In this document: positions 14,134 through 26,528 of the stretch, piece after piece
Layout of the letters: each line of letters starts with the position of its first letter
How positions within the stretch are numbered: the stretch's first letter is position 1
NCBI GenBank assembly: GCA_016785225.1
Contig: JAFBJZ010000949.1
Span: forward strand, 809,001 to 873,000
Source: Psettodes erumei
Lineage: Eukaryota > Chordata > Actinopteri > Pleuronectiformes > Psettodidae
DNA length: 64,000 nucleotides
Direction of reading: 5' to 3'
The notes under the pieces: generated by a model
Told to the model about the DNA's origin: nothing
The model's database searches: none
Seen by the model: only the letters and a program-made list of their open reading frames with translations
Program-made: the position numbers and the translations under genes

Positions 14134-16249
14134 ATTTTATATGTGCGTGTGGTTTGGTCGCAGCAGCAGAGCAGAGGGGCATTGTGGGTAGCCATTCCCT
14201 CCGCTGAGCCCTCTCAGGTGCGTCTGGGCACTCGAGGCTTTGATGTGTGTCCTATTAATTCAGTTTAATGCATGCGAATGGGAAGCGATTAATATGTTTG
14301 TGCTCGCGCTGAATGGGAGACATGCGTTTGTGTGCGTGCGCGTGCGAGCCCCATGGGAACGGGAGTGTGTGCCAAGGCTTGTGTCATAAGGAATACACAA
14401 AAGCGATGGAGATCAAACAGCCACCCACCCTGATACTCCTTATCTCTCACCTCTGCCAGCCATTGTCCGGGACGTGTCTTTATCAGCGTCTCATTTCCCA
14501 TGGTGCTCAGCTCTTTGTGCGAGCTCGGCGGAGGTGTTCAGACAATTAGTCCCGGAGCCGGGGTTTGCGGGTGAGACGGCGAACTCTGGGACTTTCTAAT
14601 TGATTCGACACATGTGTTTGTGTCCGTGTGTGTTTGGTTTTCATTTAGACGAGATCGGCCGCGAGCGTGGATTTACATGAAGCGCTCGTCTTGCTGCCCG
14701 TTCTGCGGGGGAATAAGCAGGAAAACGTCTGACGCGCAAACTGTCGCCCGTGTTGGACGTTGGATCATTGCGGGGAACGACACACAAACCGAGAACAGTT
14801 TTTTTTTTGGCTTTGCGCGTGGAAGTCAGGTCGCATCGCTGGTGTGAGTGGCGCTTAAAGAGGCGAGCGCGGCGGAGACGGATGCAGGTGACCCTCTCCC
14901 TGCATCCTGCCGCGAGGTCGTCCGCAAAGCTTCCCGAAGGTTACTGCGCATGGCGGGGGGGGTGTATATATACTGCAGCGATGGATGTTCAAAAAAAAAT
15001 AATAATAATCCTCCGCACTTCTTCTTTAGCTGCTGCTCAAAACTAATCAAGAGGCGAGACAAAGGCAAACAGAGGAATCGATGGGAGGAGCGGCGTACGC
15101 TCGTGAGGGGGATTGTGGGTAAAAGGCAGGTGCAGTGCTTTTGAAGGACGGAGGGAAGAAGCAAAGGCGTTGATGGCGCTGGGTCTTATGCTCTGTCATT
15201 AGATGGGCATTAACCCCCCCTCCCCCTTAGTAATGACAGGGCATAAGAAGCAGAGGGGGAGGAGGGGTCTGGAAGAAGACGGGGGAGATTGAGAGGGTGA
15301 GACCACAGCACCTGCCCGGGGTCACCGCCTCACCCCGGGGGGTCCTAACTGCTGCCGTTTTGGCCGTCCGCGGCTCTGCCCGTCCGGCACGGCTTCCCAG
15401 AGCAGGGCCAGCTAAAGATGCGTCCGAACGTAAAGAGGAAGAGCGGGGCGGGGACGGGGCGACAAGTCTGGCGAAAACCTCTGCCCACAAACACACACAC
15501 ACACACACGCAGCGACACACATTTTTTTCGCTTACCTCTTGCAGTTGTTTGTGTTCCGCAGCTCCTGTTTTTCTTTGGCCGAGTACTTTTCTTGTCAGGG
15601 TGTTGTGCGGAATTAGAGCGGCTAAATGGAAGCGACAGTTTCGAGCAAAATTTTCTCATTACCAGAAACAGTTTTTAAAGTGTCGTTTTGAGGCAACAAA
15701 ACTTTTTTTTTGTGTGTGTGTGCGTGCGTCAATTTTTTTAAGAACACCTTTATCGACAAAGTAAACGGCCACTTGAAGACATTTTATAAATAAGTATTCG
15801 CGGGGGGATGTAAAGGCTGCTGTGAATGTCTCTTTCTGATGCAAGCAGATAATGGAAACACACGTGTGTGTGTGTGTGTGTGTGTTGAGACCAGAGAACC
15901 CTTTTGACACAAAGAAGCTGAACTTTAAAGTTTATTTCAAAGGAGTTGCTTTCGTCGAAATCCAGGGAGTTTGATTAAAAAAGAAAATTTTAAATATCAG
16001 AGAATTGACAAGTGGGTCAGATTTTATTGTTTTAAAGCTTTCATTCTTATTATTATGGGGGTTTTTTTCCAGAGCAAACAAATCCTCAGTCCTAATATGT
16101 CCAGTGTGTCTCTGACAGGGCTGGTTGGTGTGTGAGGACCAGGCCTGCCAGAACAGGACCAGGCGTCTCCCCATCGCCTTCTCCCGCCACGGACCCATCT
16201 GCCCTGCCTGCTCCAGGGCGACTCTCAGACCTGAGGTAACACACGAACA

Positions 16250-16286
<37 letters not shown>

Positions 16287-19100
16287 CTATCCCTTCCCTT
16301 ACTGGGTGAGAGAAAATACACTCTGCGGCAGCACGCGCTCTCCTGCCTGAGGTTGAGATGAGCGCGCGTCGTGGTCGCCGCCGAATTCCGTACGTTTTTG
16401 TCCAGGTGATGGTGCTATGGAGCTGAAGTCTCCTCTCCGCTCATTAGCGTCACATTACAGCGCGCGGACAGGAAGCGCCCTTCCTGCCTCGGTGGCCACT
16501 CAGAGCTGGACGCTGATCCGGCCGTCAGAAGCGTCTGGCTGGCTGTCTGTCTGGCGGCTGCCTCATGAGCACTTTGTTAGCTGGACCACTGGATTTAAAA
16601 GAAACACTCTCCCTTTCAGTTTGAGCGTGATGGTTCAATCCATTTTTTTTTCGTCCTCTCTTTCTCTGTCCCGTTCTTACCATTCCCTCGCCATATGTCT
16701 CCAGTGTCTTTTTTTTTTTTTTTTACCCTGCGCACTCCGTTCCTATCTGCCCCCCCCCTCGGCTGCTTTGCTGTGTCTAGCTCTGTGGCGACAGGTTGTA
16801 AACCAGAAGGCCAATTGCTGCTGTCACTGTAGCCACTTAGGCGGCCATCGCTGCGCCTGAGGGCTGTGGCACTCTAAACTGCGGACTGAATAAAACATTT
16901 AACTCTGTGCTCGCTCGCGCACCCTTTCGCTACCCTAAAACCCTGGAGCCTGTCTTCATTTTAGCTGGTTTCTCCCCGCACTTGTTTGGCTCCCCACTCT
17001 ATCATTACGCCCGTTTTTATGTGCAAGCGCGTCTGCAGGACGGGGCGGCGACGATGACGACCGACTTAACCCGCAAAGGTCACCAGGTGCTGTGGGGAAA
17101 TTGTGTACCTGCGAACATGAGCATCTCGATCAAAGTTAACTTTTTGTGTAAGACAGGTTTAGCCATAAAGCATAAAGTCAGTGGCTGTAGTACGGCATTA
17201 TGAAGTCATTACGCTGAAGCTAAGCACACCTCTGTTTTGCTGCAAACATGGTGCTGGGGGGCAATCGTATCCACGTGTTTAACCCCTGATAATAATCTAT
17301 ACGACTGTAATGGAGCCCACCAAATGGCACTAGAGACCGGGAGACTTGAAATGAGGTCGCACGGAAATCAGTTTTCAGGAAGTCGCCTCTTCCCGCCCGC
17401 TGCAAATTATCGCCATCGCGTCGGCCTTTTCAAAAATCCGCCGGTCGACCTCAAGAGCACGGGTTCACTGCGGCGGCCTTAAAGGTTAAACAGGCTCCCA
17501 GAGAAGATGATCAGGCTAAACCGGCAGGGAGAGCTAAGAGCGAACGCGCGTTCCGGATCATATTTATATTGTCTCCTCGGCTGAAATCTCAGGCGAACTG
17601 ATAAACGGAGGTAGAGTTAAGCTAATCGGAATACTGGTATACAGTGTTCATTGAATGTGTGGGATCCATGACGACATCCGACTGACCTGCAAATTAAATT
17701 GATTTCTTTTGCGTTTTAGCGGCCCGGCCATCTGGCTGTCGCGTCTCTGCGCTCGACTGTGCGCTGCGCCGCAAACTACCGACTGCTACAGAGCGAACAT
17801 GCAGGCGGCACGCGCGATTTCCCTTCACTGTTTAAAAAGCACAACGTTTGAGGTCGTCTGCAAAAGCGGCGACCCCGGCGTTCGTCTGCAAAAGGCAACC
17901 CCGCGGTGCTCGCGCAAATGCAAAGTCGACCTGCCTTGTTCGAGCAAAGGTTTGAAATCAGTCGCTGAGGGCGCAGCGCACTCTCTGTACTTGCCTAGAA
18001 ACATCTTAAACAACCCCAGTAATGTTCACCAGCTAGCAGACAGATGAAATGTCAGATAGAAGACGGAACATTAATTAGATGGAGTAAAATGAAATGCGGC
18101 GCCTTCGAATGTTTGATCAATTCTGCACGAACAACCGTGGAGTTTCTCCTCCTCAGGGTTTGGCTATTACATGGTTTTTGATACCAGGATAACTTTTTTT
18201 TTTCCCTCCTCGTATTAGGTAACACTGTTATCTGAATCAAGCTTTTGCATAGACATTAATAGCCCAGCAGCTTACATATTAAATTGCTGCCAATTATGCA
18301 AAGTACTCAAGAGGCTATTCATGGCTTTTCGAGCTGCTGGTGGATAGACTGCGCTCAAACAAGTCGAGGCGATGATGAGGCATCCGCCAGTCCCTCGCTG
18401 AGAGGTTGTGGTTTATTTCTTTTCTTTTTTTTTATTGTTAAAGTTTTCTGGTCTGTTGGAATTTCCATCAGATGTCTGTGCATCCAGCCAGTCTCTCCGC
18501 CTGGCGGATTTTTTTCTTTTTTTAATCTGCCAGTATCGCCGCAGATTATCGCTGTAATAGCAGCGCCAGCCAAAAAGACAATCTGGGTTTTGTCTTTGCG
18601 TATGCTACGCTAAAAAAAAACCCAAAACGCTTGTTTATGTTTAGCGTTTCTACTCCTTCCTTCCTTCCTTCCTTCCTTCCTTCCTTCCTTCCTTCCTTCC
18701 TTCCTTCCTCTCTCTCCCTCTTTCTCTCTCTCTGCCTCTTTCTCTCGCTCTGCCTCCTCTTTCCCTCTCTGTCTCTCTCTGGACACCGATTTCAGAGCGT
18801 GATCTGATCTCCATGTAATGGGAGAGTAATAGGCACTCTGCCTTGATTGGCTGGTAATTTGGGGGAGTTATGCACAGGTGCAATTTGTAATATTTTCAGT
18901 AAATTAAATTTCTTTTCTCTTCCTGCTCTCCCTCCCTCCTTCCGCCGCGCTCAACCTAAATACTCTGTTTTTAAAAAAATTTTTTTGTAAATCTCTGTCC
19001 TAAGTTTCCTTTTCTTTCCCCTTTTATTCAACGCTTTCTTCCCCCGCTCCTTTCTTTTCATTTTCTTCCCCCCTCCCTCCCTCCCTCCTTAGCTCCTGCA

Positions 19101-19136
<36 letters not shown>

Positions 19137-22100
19137 CTCTCTCTCTCGCCCTCCCTTTTCTGTCTCTCTCTTTTTCTCTCCTCATTTTATTGATGTATGC
19201 TCAGGCGCCCATTAGAGCTCCCTTTTTCCCTCTAGTGGAAATTGCAGCATGTTAATTTTCACACAAATTACGGCAATAGCAGGTATCTCTATTTGATACA
19301 TTATAGCGGGAGCAATCAGAGATAATTGAGTGCCTTTCAGAGGGAGACGGCTGCATTCACTGCCAGCTCAAAGCTGCCCCATTATCGCCTAATCGCTCTT
19401 TAAACACTGAATTTTGCCGAACAAAAATTCTTGTCATAATTTTGCTTAAGTGTATTTGGAAATCACAGTCCTTTGAGTGAGGATAATTGAAATCAAATCC
19501 CTTTCACTGGAGCTGACATTTCTACATTTCCCCCCAATTGAAATTAATTTCAAAAATTGAGCATGAATATCTTCAAATAGCAGGCAATTATGCCTTTCAA
19601 TGGGGAGAAATTACCAGTGCTGAATCGTTGGAGGCTTGCGGGCGAGAGCACCAGTTAAATGCCTTTGTTTCCTGCCGTGTTTGCCTAGTAAAGATTTACA
19701 TATATTGACTCATTATGGTGTCTTGTGAAGCTGATCGGCGTGACTACCGCAAACCGGCAATAATGCTCATCGCATCTAAAAAAGCTCAAGAGTTTCAGAG
19801 CCGCGCGGCCTCGCAGCTGAGGGGGAGAATGTATGTTTGTTTCTCTCCCTCCCTCCCTCCGTCTGCAGCTGCGGCTGGGCGAGGGCTCGGATGTTGCGGC
19901 TCGAGTATTTGCGACGCGGGCTTGCGGCTAAGCTGTGTCGGCGGGTGGTTGGGCGGGCGGGGGGGGGCGCCGCCGAGGCCCTGTCCGTGACACTTTGGTG
20001 CCGCCATATTTCCCTCTGAGCCACATCTGCGGGTCAAGGCATTAAACACTCGCCTTCCGCCGATGCAGCCTGCGCGCCTCCCGTTCGCCGGAAGCCCAAC
20101 CGTCTCGGCGGCGGCGCGCGCGAAAGTTCCTCGGATGTCGGATGCGCGTCTGCCTTCCCGCGTGCCCCACGTGTGAGCGGAGACGGGCGTTTTTAAGACT
20201 CCGGGGAAGTCTTGAGTGCCTGCGTCATTGTACGAGCCATTTCCGACCGCCGCTCCGCGATTTGGATCAATTTTTTTTTTTTTTTTTTTTTTTTTAAACG
20301 ATTTAGCCGCCCTTTCTTTTCTCTCGCCTTTTCTTTATTCTATACATCCCGTCTCCGTGCTGTCGCTCTCCTCGAACACACACTCTTGGCGTAACTGTGT
20401 TTGTGCTCCAGGGTGTGCATATATGAGCGCGCCGGGTTTGGTGGTGTTGGAGGGGAAAGGGAAGGGGGGGGGTTGCCAGCCGGAGAAGAGGGAGGCAAAG
20501 GAGCAAGGGGTACAAGGCGGGGGCTGGGGGGGTCCTACGCTCCCGGGAGAGAGGCAATTTCACAGCTGGTTTGCTCCTTAGGCAGTCAGGCTGAAAATGC
20601 TGCAGATTTGTGGAGCAAATTGAAATGGTGTCAGTGCAGGAACAAAGCACCGAGCTGAATGACGAGGTAGGGGTGAGTGTGTGTGTGTGTGTGTGTGCGT
20701 GCGTGCGTGCGCGCGTGTGTGCGTGAGGGAGACAGCGAGGTGGGGTTGAGGGGGCTCTAAATTCAATAACAACCCTGTAACATTTTGGCCACGCCTTTCT
20801 GACACCTGTCAGTCAGTCAGTATGCAGCGAATGGCCCGCCCACAATCAGCATTACATTGTTTTGAACGTGCCGCCGCCGCGCGCCCGCGCGCGCGTTGGG
20901 AGGAAGACGGGGCTGTGTGGCGTTTTAGCGCCGACCGAGCTTGTTCAACCTTGGCAACCGTAACCGAGGCTCCATTATGGGATGCGCATGGCTCGGTTGT
21001 TGACTAGGCGGCGCATCAACGGTCAACAGCTGTGCGTGCCATGCGGGCGGCCATAGCGAGCCATTAAACACTCAGTCGCTCGCTCACGTCGGCACGTCGC
21101 AGAGTTTACATGCAGTTGCATTAGGTTCTCTCGCCACTTGATTATGCCACAGCAGTTAAAAAAAAAAACAAAACGAAATCACAATTACGCGCGTCGCCGA
21201 TTGGCAGGTATGACGGGCGCGAGCGCGTGCGCGAGCGGCACGCAGACACTGACACGCGGGAATTATCAGGGGATTCTTCCTGGTGGTAATAATAAAGCAC
21301 TCGGCGCACACCTGATGGCAGTGTGGGGTCGGGGCTTAGCGTGCCCTCTCCAGCGTAGCAGGGAAATGACGAGCCAATAACTGCAATTAAACATGCAGTA
21401 TAATGGCTAATCAAATTGACAGCCTCGGCTGTTCGCATGCCTCTCTCACAATGGCTTATCACAACAAACTATTATGAGGGAGGGTATTTCAGGCCCGATC
21501 CTCTCCTTCCTCCCTCTGTGTCTGCTTCTCTCCATCTCCCACTTCTTTCGGTGTCTTTACCCTTTTCTCTCTTTCTCTTTTTTTTTTTTTTTCCTCTTCT
21601 GTGTTTTTTTTTTTTTTTCCCCTCCCACCTTCCGTGCCTCGCTCTCCCGCTCCGTCTCTCTCTTCCTCTCCCTCTGGCAGGCTGTCGTGTGGCTCCAGTT
21701 AATTGCGGTGGAGATTAACAAAGCAAGCAAATTTGTTTTCTCGCTTCGCCGCGGCACACCGAGGAATGTTCTCGGGGAGGCGCAGCTCCGCGAGCGGGGC
21801 GGCGCACAACTGCGCGATCGGTAAACCGGTAAACCCGGCCGGCGCGCCTGCTTTAGATGCTCTTCGCGCCCTGTCGCGATCTCGACGAGGAACCGGCAAG
21901 CGCGTGCGTTTCTGCTGAGTGATGGCGTGAGTTCGAGACGATTGCGTCGGGCAGAATCCGAATCTTATTGACCCTGCTTTGAGCCCAAACCACCGCAGCT
22001 TCCCCAAGGCCGAAGATGACGATGTCTTGTCTCGCCTGACCAGCAGCAGCGAATTTGGGAGTCGATCAACCGTTTGATTAATCCACTAATCGTTTAAGCG

Positions 22101-22369
22101 ACTTAAGCGCCTTTGATAGCCAGATTGCTGCCGCTCAGAGTTCGGCCACCGACCTGACCGAGTTAAAAACAGTCGCTTCGTTGATTGTCGTTGTCACCCC
22201 GCCCCTCCCGCACGCTTAAATTTCTGGCCCATGCAATGGCGTGAATGTTGCATTAGCTGTGCAGCAAAGATACAGAAAAAGATACTGGGAGGGTGGGAGG
22301 GTAAGAGAGCGGTGGACTGGCTTGCTGTTTATAGTAAATGAGATGTTTTTACTGTTATTTTTTTATAAC

Positions 22370-22441
<72 letters not shown>

Positions 22442-22906
22442 CTCTCTGCAGTACTCGGAGAAGGCCCTGTACAACCAGCTCTGCTTCTACAGGTTCATCT
22501 TTGACTGGGACTACGCCGTCACCAAAGTGCTGCAGCCCGACGAGAGAAGTAAGACGTGCACACGCGTCATACGTACTGCCCGAATCCCAACTTTCAGACG
22601 CCTCTTGCTTCCCGTTTTTATTTATGCTATTATTTTTTTTAATTTTACACGGCATCAGTCGGGAAATCAGGCCTGCGTTCTATGCCGCCTTTTTTTTTTT
22701 TTTTTTTTTTTAACCTCTTTTGCTGTTATTCCACAGTAGTGCCTTTTGAAACTGTCATCAAGTTAGCAGAACCGCGAGTGAAGTTTGAATTTTGATGTTT
22801 GAACAACGCTTCCTCGCAAATACACGTGCAACATAGCATTAGCAATCAATGGCTCAACATAAACCTTTTACCCAGGCTGCACTTACAACATTCACCAATG
22901 ATGCGA

Positions 22907-22943
<37 letters not shown>

Positions 22944-25900
22944 GCAACAGCGTATGGGCATTGGATATGGGCAGGGGGGGTTAAGGACATTCAGCTCCTC
23001 CAGTCGACAGCCCTAATTTAGGAGACGGATTCAATCACACACACATACAGAATGCAAAATGCTCCAATCACTGGAAGAAAGAAGGAAAGGGCCCTCCATC
23101 GCTCTCCCTTTACCCCTGCCCTCACTGTCCATCTCTCCTGCTTTCTCTCCTTTCTCTCTCTCTCCCTCTCCCTCTCTTGGACAGGCACTCGTTTGGCTGT
23201 GTTGATTGAAAACAGGTTTTAGATTTGGGGAAATGATAGGGGGAGTAATGGGCGCGCTGACGAAAGGATAGCCCTTCTCCCATAATGGGACATGGAGCGT
23301 ATATTTCCCCCCTTGGACTCAAATAGACGCTACTCCAGCGCTCTGGGTGCGCTCAGTAGGCGTCAGCCACAAGGCCTCTTTACCCATAGTTCTCCCTGAT
23401 TGATGTCACTTGATTAGAAAGGGCCGCCGGGCCGAGTGATTTATTTATTTGATTAAATATTTATGTATGTATGTTATTTATGTATGTATGCCTGAAATGC
23501 TGCCAGTGTGTGTGGCACGCCACGCTGGCCCCTGAGCGAGGAAGCAAAAGGAGTGAGACAGCAGAGGTAAATATAACGTGTAATCAACAGATGACCACTC
23601 AGAAGATGGAGGGATCTGAAATAGAGGGATTGGCCTGGTGCAGAGGAGGGAGGGAGGGAGAGGAAGGAGTACTAACATGATTATAGCCTCCATTTTTTGC
23701 TTTCTTTTATTTCTGTCTTTGCCGAGATGCAAGAAATCATCGCCAATCAATTCCCGACTCGCCTCCTTCCTTTATGTTCCTCCGCTCTGCAGCCGTTTTC
23801 GCCCTGCTCCCTCCTCCCGACTTTCACTGCTGTTTTCTGCCTCCCCAAACGGCGCGGCGCGACACGCCACCGCTGGGGGTATAGTCCGGGGAAATGCGTG
23901 CTCGCAGTTTGCCGAGCAGTATCGAAGGCACGCGTACGGTGGTCAGAATCGTACGTGGCCGACGGTCGCGTGGCAGTTCAGACGCCAGGAATCGGTCCGA
24001 AGATGGTAGAAAGCATCTAGAAAGTGAGCAGTTTCCTCTAGAAATGATAAGAAAAGTGTCTCAATGAGATGTAAAGGGCCACATTGCCGAAGACAAGGTT
24101 CTGAAGGGACCGCACCGCCCGTCGGATGTGTGTGTGTGTGTGTGTTAAGCCGCCGCACCGTGTCCGGACACCAGCGTGTTTGCTCGCTTGTCGTACCTCC
24201 AGAGCTGTTCCCTCACAGCTGCCGGTCCGTCCGAGCCGTCGCCCTCCCTGTCGGAGGGCGCTCCGAACACAAGCCCTGCGCTGGGCCCCCGAGTCGTCCC
24301 CCGAAAAGCTGTCCTACAGGCAGAAGATGCGGCTGCAACACCCGGCGCTGTCTGCCGGTGTTGCTCAGCGCCGCCCAGCACTCTCTGAGATGAGAAGCGA
24401 AATGCAGACCTGGGAGTTTGCATTAAGTTCACATCAAGCAAGCCATTGATTAATCATTGATTGATTGCATTGGTAACTGGTTACTATTGCTCAGGTTGTG
24501 TAGTGGTGCCTTTAAGTAACAGTCAAACGTTATAGTATAATGCAAAAGTCTCATCAAAGTGCCCCAAAACAACCATAACCGAACTGAAACGTGCATTAAT
24601 CTTATTTTTCAGTCTCATATTTCCATATTTATGGCTGATAATGACATTGACTGGCAGTAACACTTCATGTTGTAGTTGTGATAGTACTAATAGGATTGCT
24701 CGGACGCGTTTTTACGCAGCGAGGAGGTCGTATTCACCGCAGATCTGTTCGGACTTGGAACAGAGCGCGCGCCGTCGTGTAGGCAGGTACAGGTCACTCG
24801 TAATGGTTTACTTACATTGCATCACTGTGGGCTCGGCCTGTCAAACCAGTGTCTCCAGCAAAAGATTAATATCCAGCACACACCACTTTTTTTTCCCCCC
24901 CGGGGATGGAAGAGAATGCATGTATATACACTCACGCTGCTATAAAATATAGGTTTAAGGTGTAATCCCTCGGTCCCGGGGCAGTAATACCCCACATTAC
25001 TGCATTACACACCCGGGGGGGGGGCACACTGCTCAGATTACAGGGAGGAGACGTAGAATCCTATACACCCTACTCTACTCTGTTGTGTGTCTGTGCAGAG
25101 AGCGGCAACTCTGCGGGAGTGTGTGCATGTACACCGGGAGAAATTCCCGACTGTCGTGTTGCCGCAGGAAGTTTGGGCTGCGACCGCTGGAAGAGCCGCT
25201 GGGCTGTGCCCATGGATAGAAGTTTTAAACTTTTTTTTTTTTTTAGATCATTAATAGTCGATGCATGACTTTTAATACAGGAACTCAGCTGTATATCTGT
25301 CTTAATGTCAGCAAACCCCTTGAAAAGACCCTCGAGTATCTCATCCTGCGAACAAGCGGCATGCGCCAAAGCCTGACACATCTTTTGGCTCTGAGCCGCG
25401 GACCTCTATTGTTGTCCCAAGACCGTTAAAAATACATCAGCAAGCTTCGCTTTTGAACCCGCCGACACGCTCCTTCGTCACAATGAACGCACGCACCGGC
25501 CCACTGCCAGAAATACCTGCCGCCGCAACGAACGCGCGGTTAATCCGCGGCCGAAAACAGTCCCCGGCAAATTCACCGTTTGCTCCTCTTTTGAGTAACG
25601 CTTGCCAGCACCTGCAGCCCAGCCGCATTGCGCGGCTCCTGTTTCGACGTCTGTGCCGGCGGCTAACGGCTAACGTTTCACTCAAATGAGGCAAAGCGTT
25701 GTCGTCGACGGAACTGAAAGCGGGAAACGGCGGCCTGCTGATCGTCTAAACTGCTAGCTTAAGTTTAGCTTAGCTCGGCTTCGGCAGGTGCGGCGGTGGT
25801 GGGGAGAGAACGGGGAGGCGCGAATGTGAGGCGGGGAGGGTGTGAAAATCCGTGACACTTCACACCGTTCACGCTCAATCGCTGTATTTATTTGTTGTTG

Positions 25901-26468
25901 GGTTTCGGGCGAATTGTGACGCTGCTTTGTAGTCTGACGGCGGACTGTCCTGGGGTACATCGTGTGGTTTTTGGGGGTTTTCTTTCTTTTTTTTTTTTTT
26001 TAGTATCACCAGATGGAAAAAAGTCAGATAACCTGTTGCAATCGACACAACGAAATAGGACCAAGATCACTGGATAGTTAAAAGTGAAGCGACTGTTGCT
26101 ATTTTTAAAGATTTCGATCTTCGGAGGACAGGAAGAGAGAGACGATTCAACGCCGGCTCTGGTCCTTTGCGGGGATTTATTGTCGGGAAAACAAAACGAC
26201 ACAGTATCGGCCGCCTTATCCTTTCATGTTTCACGTTTGCTACTGTTGATATACCACAACACTTTGTGCTCTCGTTCAGTCTTGGGCGAGATCTGGTTAT
26301 TCAGAATGTGCACATTTGCACGTCTACTGAACATACACAAATAAAAAGCACGTTAAAGTAAAATAGCTTTACATAAAATAGCTCTGCGCCAAAGCTGGAT
26401 GTCATTTTAGCAGCTTGAATCTGTGTCTGTGTGTGTGTGTGTGTGTGTACTCTGCAGTGCTACAGTGG

Positions 26469-26528
<60 letters not shown>

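Larger units (their letters stand above)
10785..16118 (+). other. pola1 intron, 5.3 kb
   Basis: No exon. It contains many microsatellites (11762-11783 AT; 12061-12088 TG; 12258-12287 CA; 12439-12468 TG; 12612-12662 CT then CA; 13067-13120 and 13203-13288 TG; 14101-14131 AT; 15489-15508 CA; 15861-15882 TG), a TAATTA pair near 13890 and a 17-bp inverted repeat at 15185-15247. Confidence 0.6.
16236..22451 (+). other. pola1 intron, 6.2 kb, with enhancer-like islands
   Basis: No exon. AT-rich islands with little simple repeat and many homeodomain cores lie at about 18100-18330, 18780-18930, 19190-19720 and 21250-21480. They are separated by CT/TTCC tracts (18654-18709, 19106-19146) and GC-rich DNA near 19860-20200. 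Confidence 0.6.

Noticed and set aside
16092..16286. - strand open frame over pola1 exon 16119-16235
   Set aside because: Antisense shadow plus a CA repeat; the + strand encodes the zinc site.
18654..18709. Regular repeat array as a possible CRISPR
   Set aside because: Perfect tetranucleotide microsatellite without spacers in a vertebrate intron.
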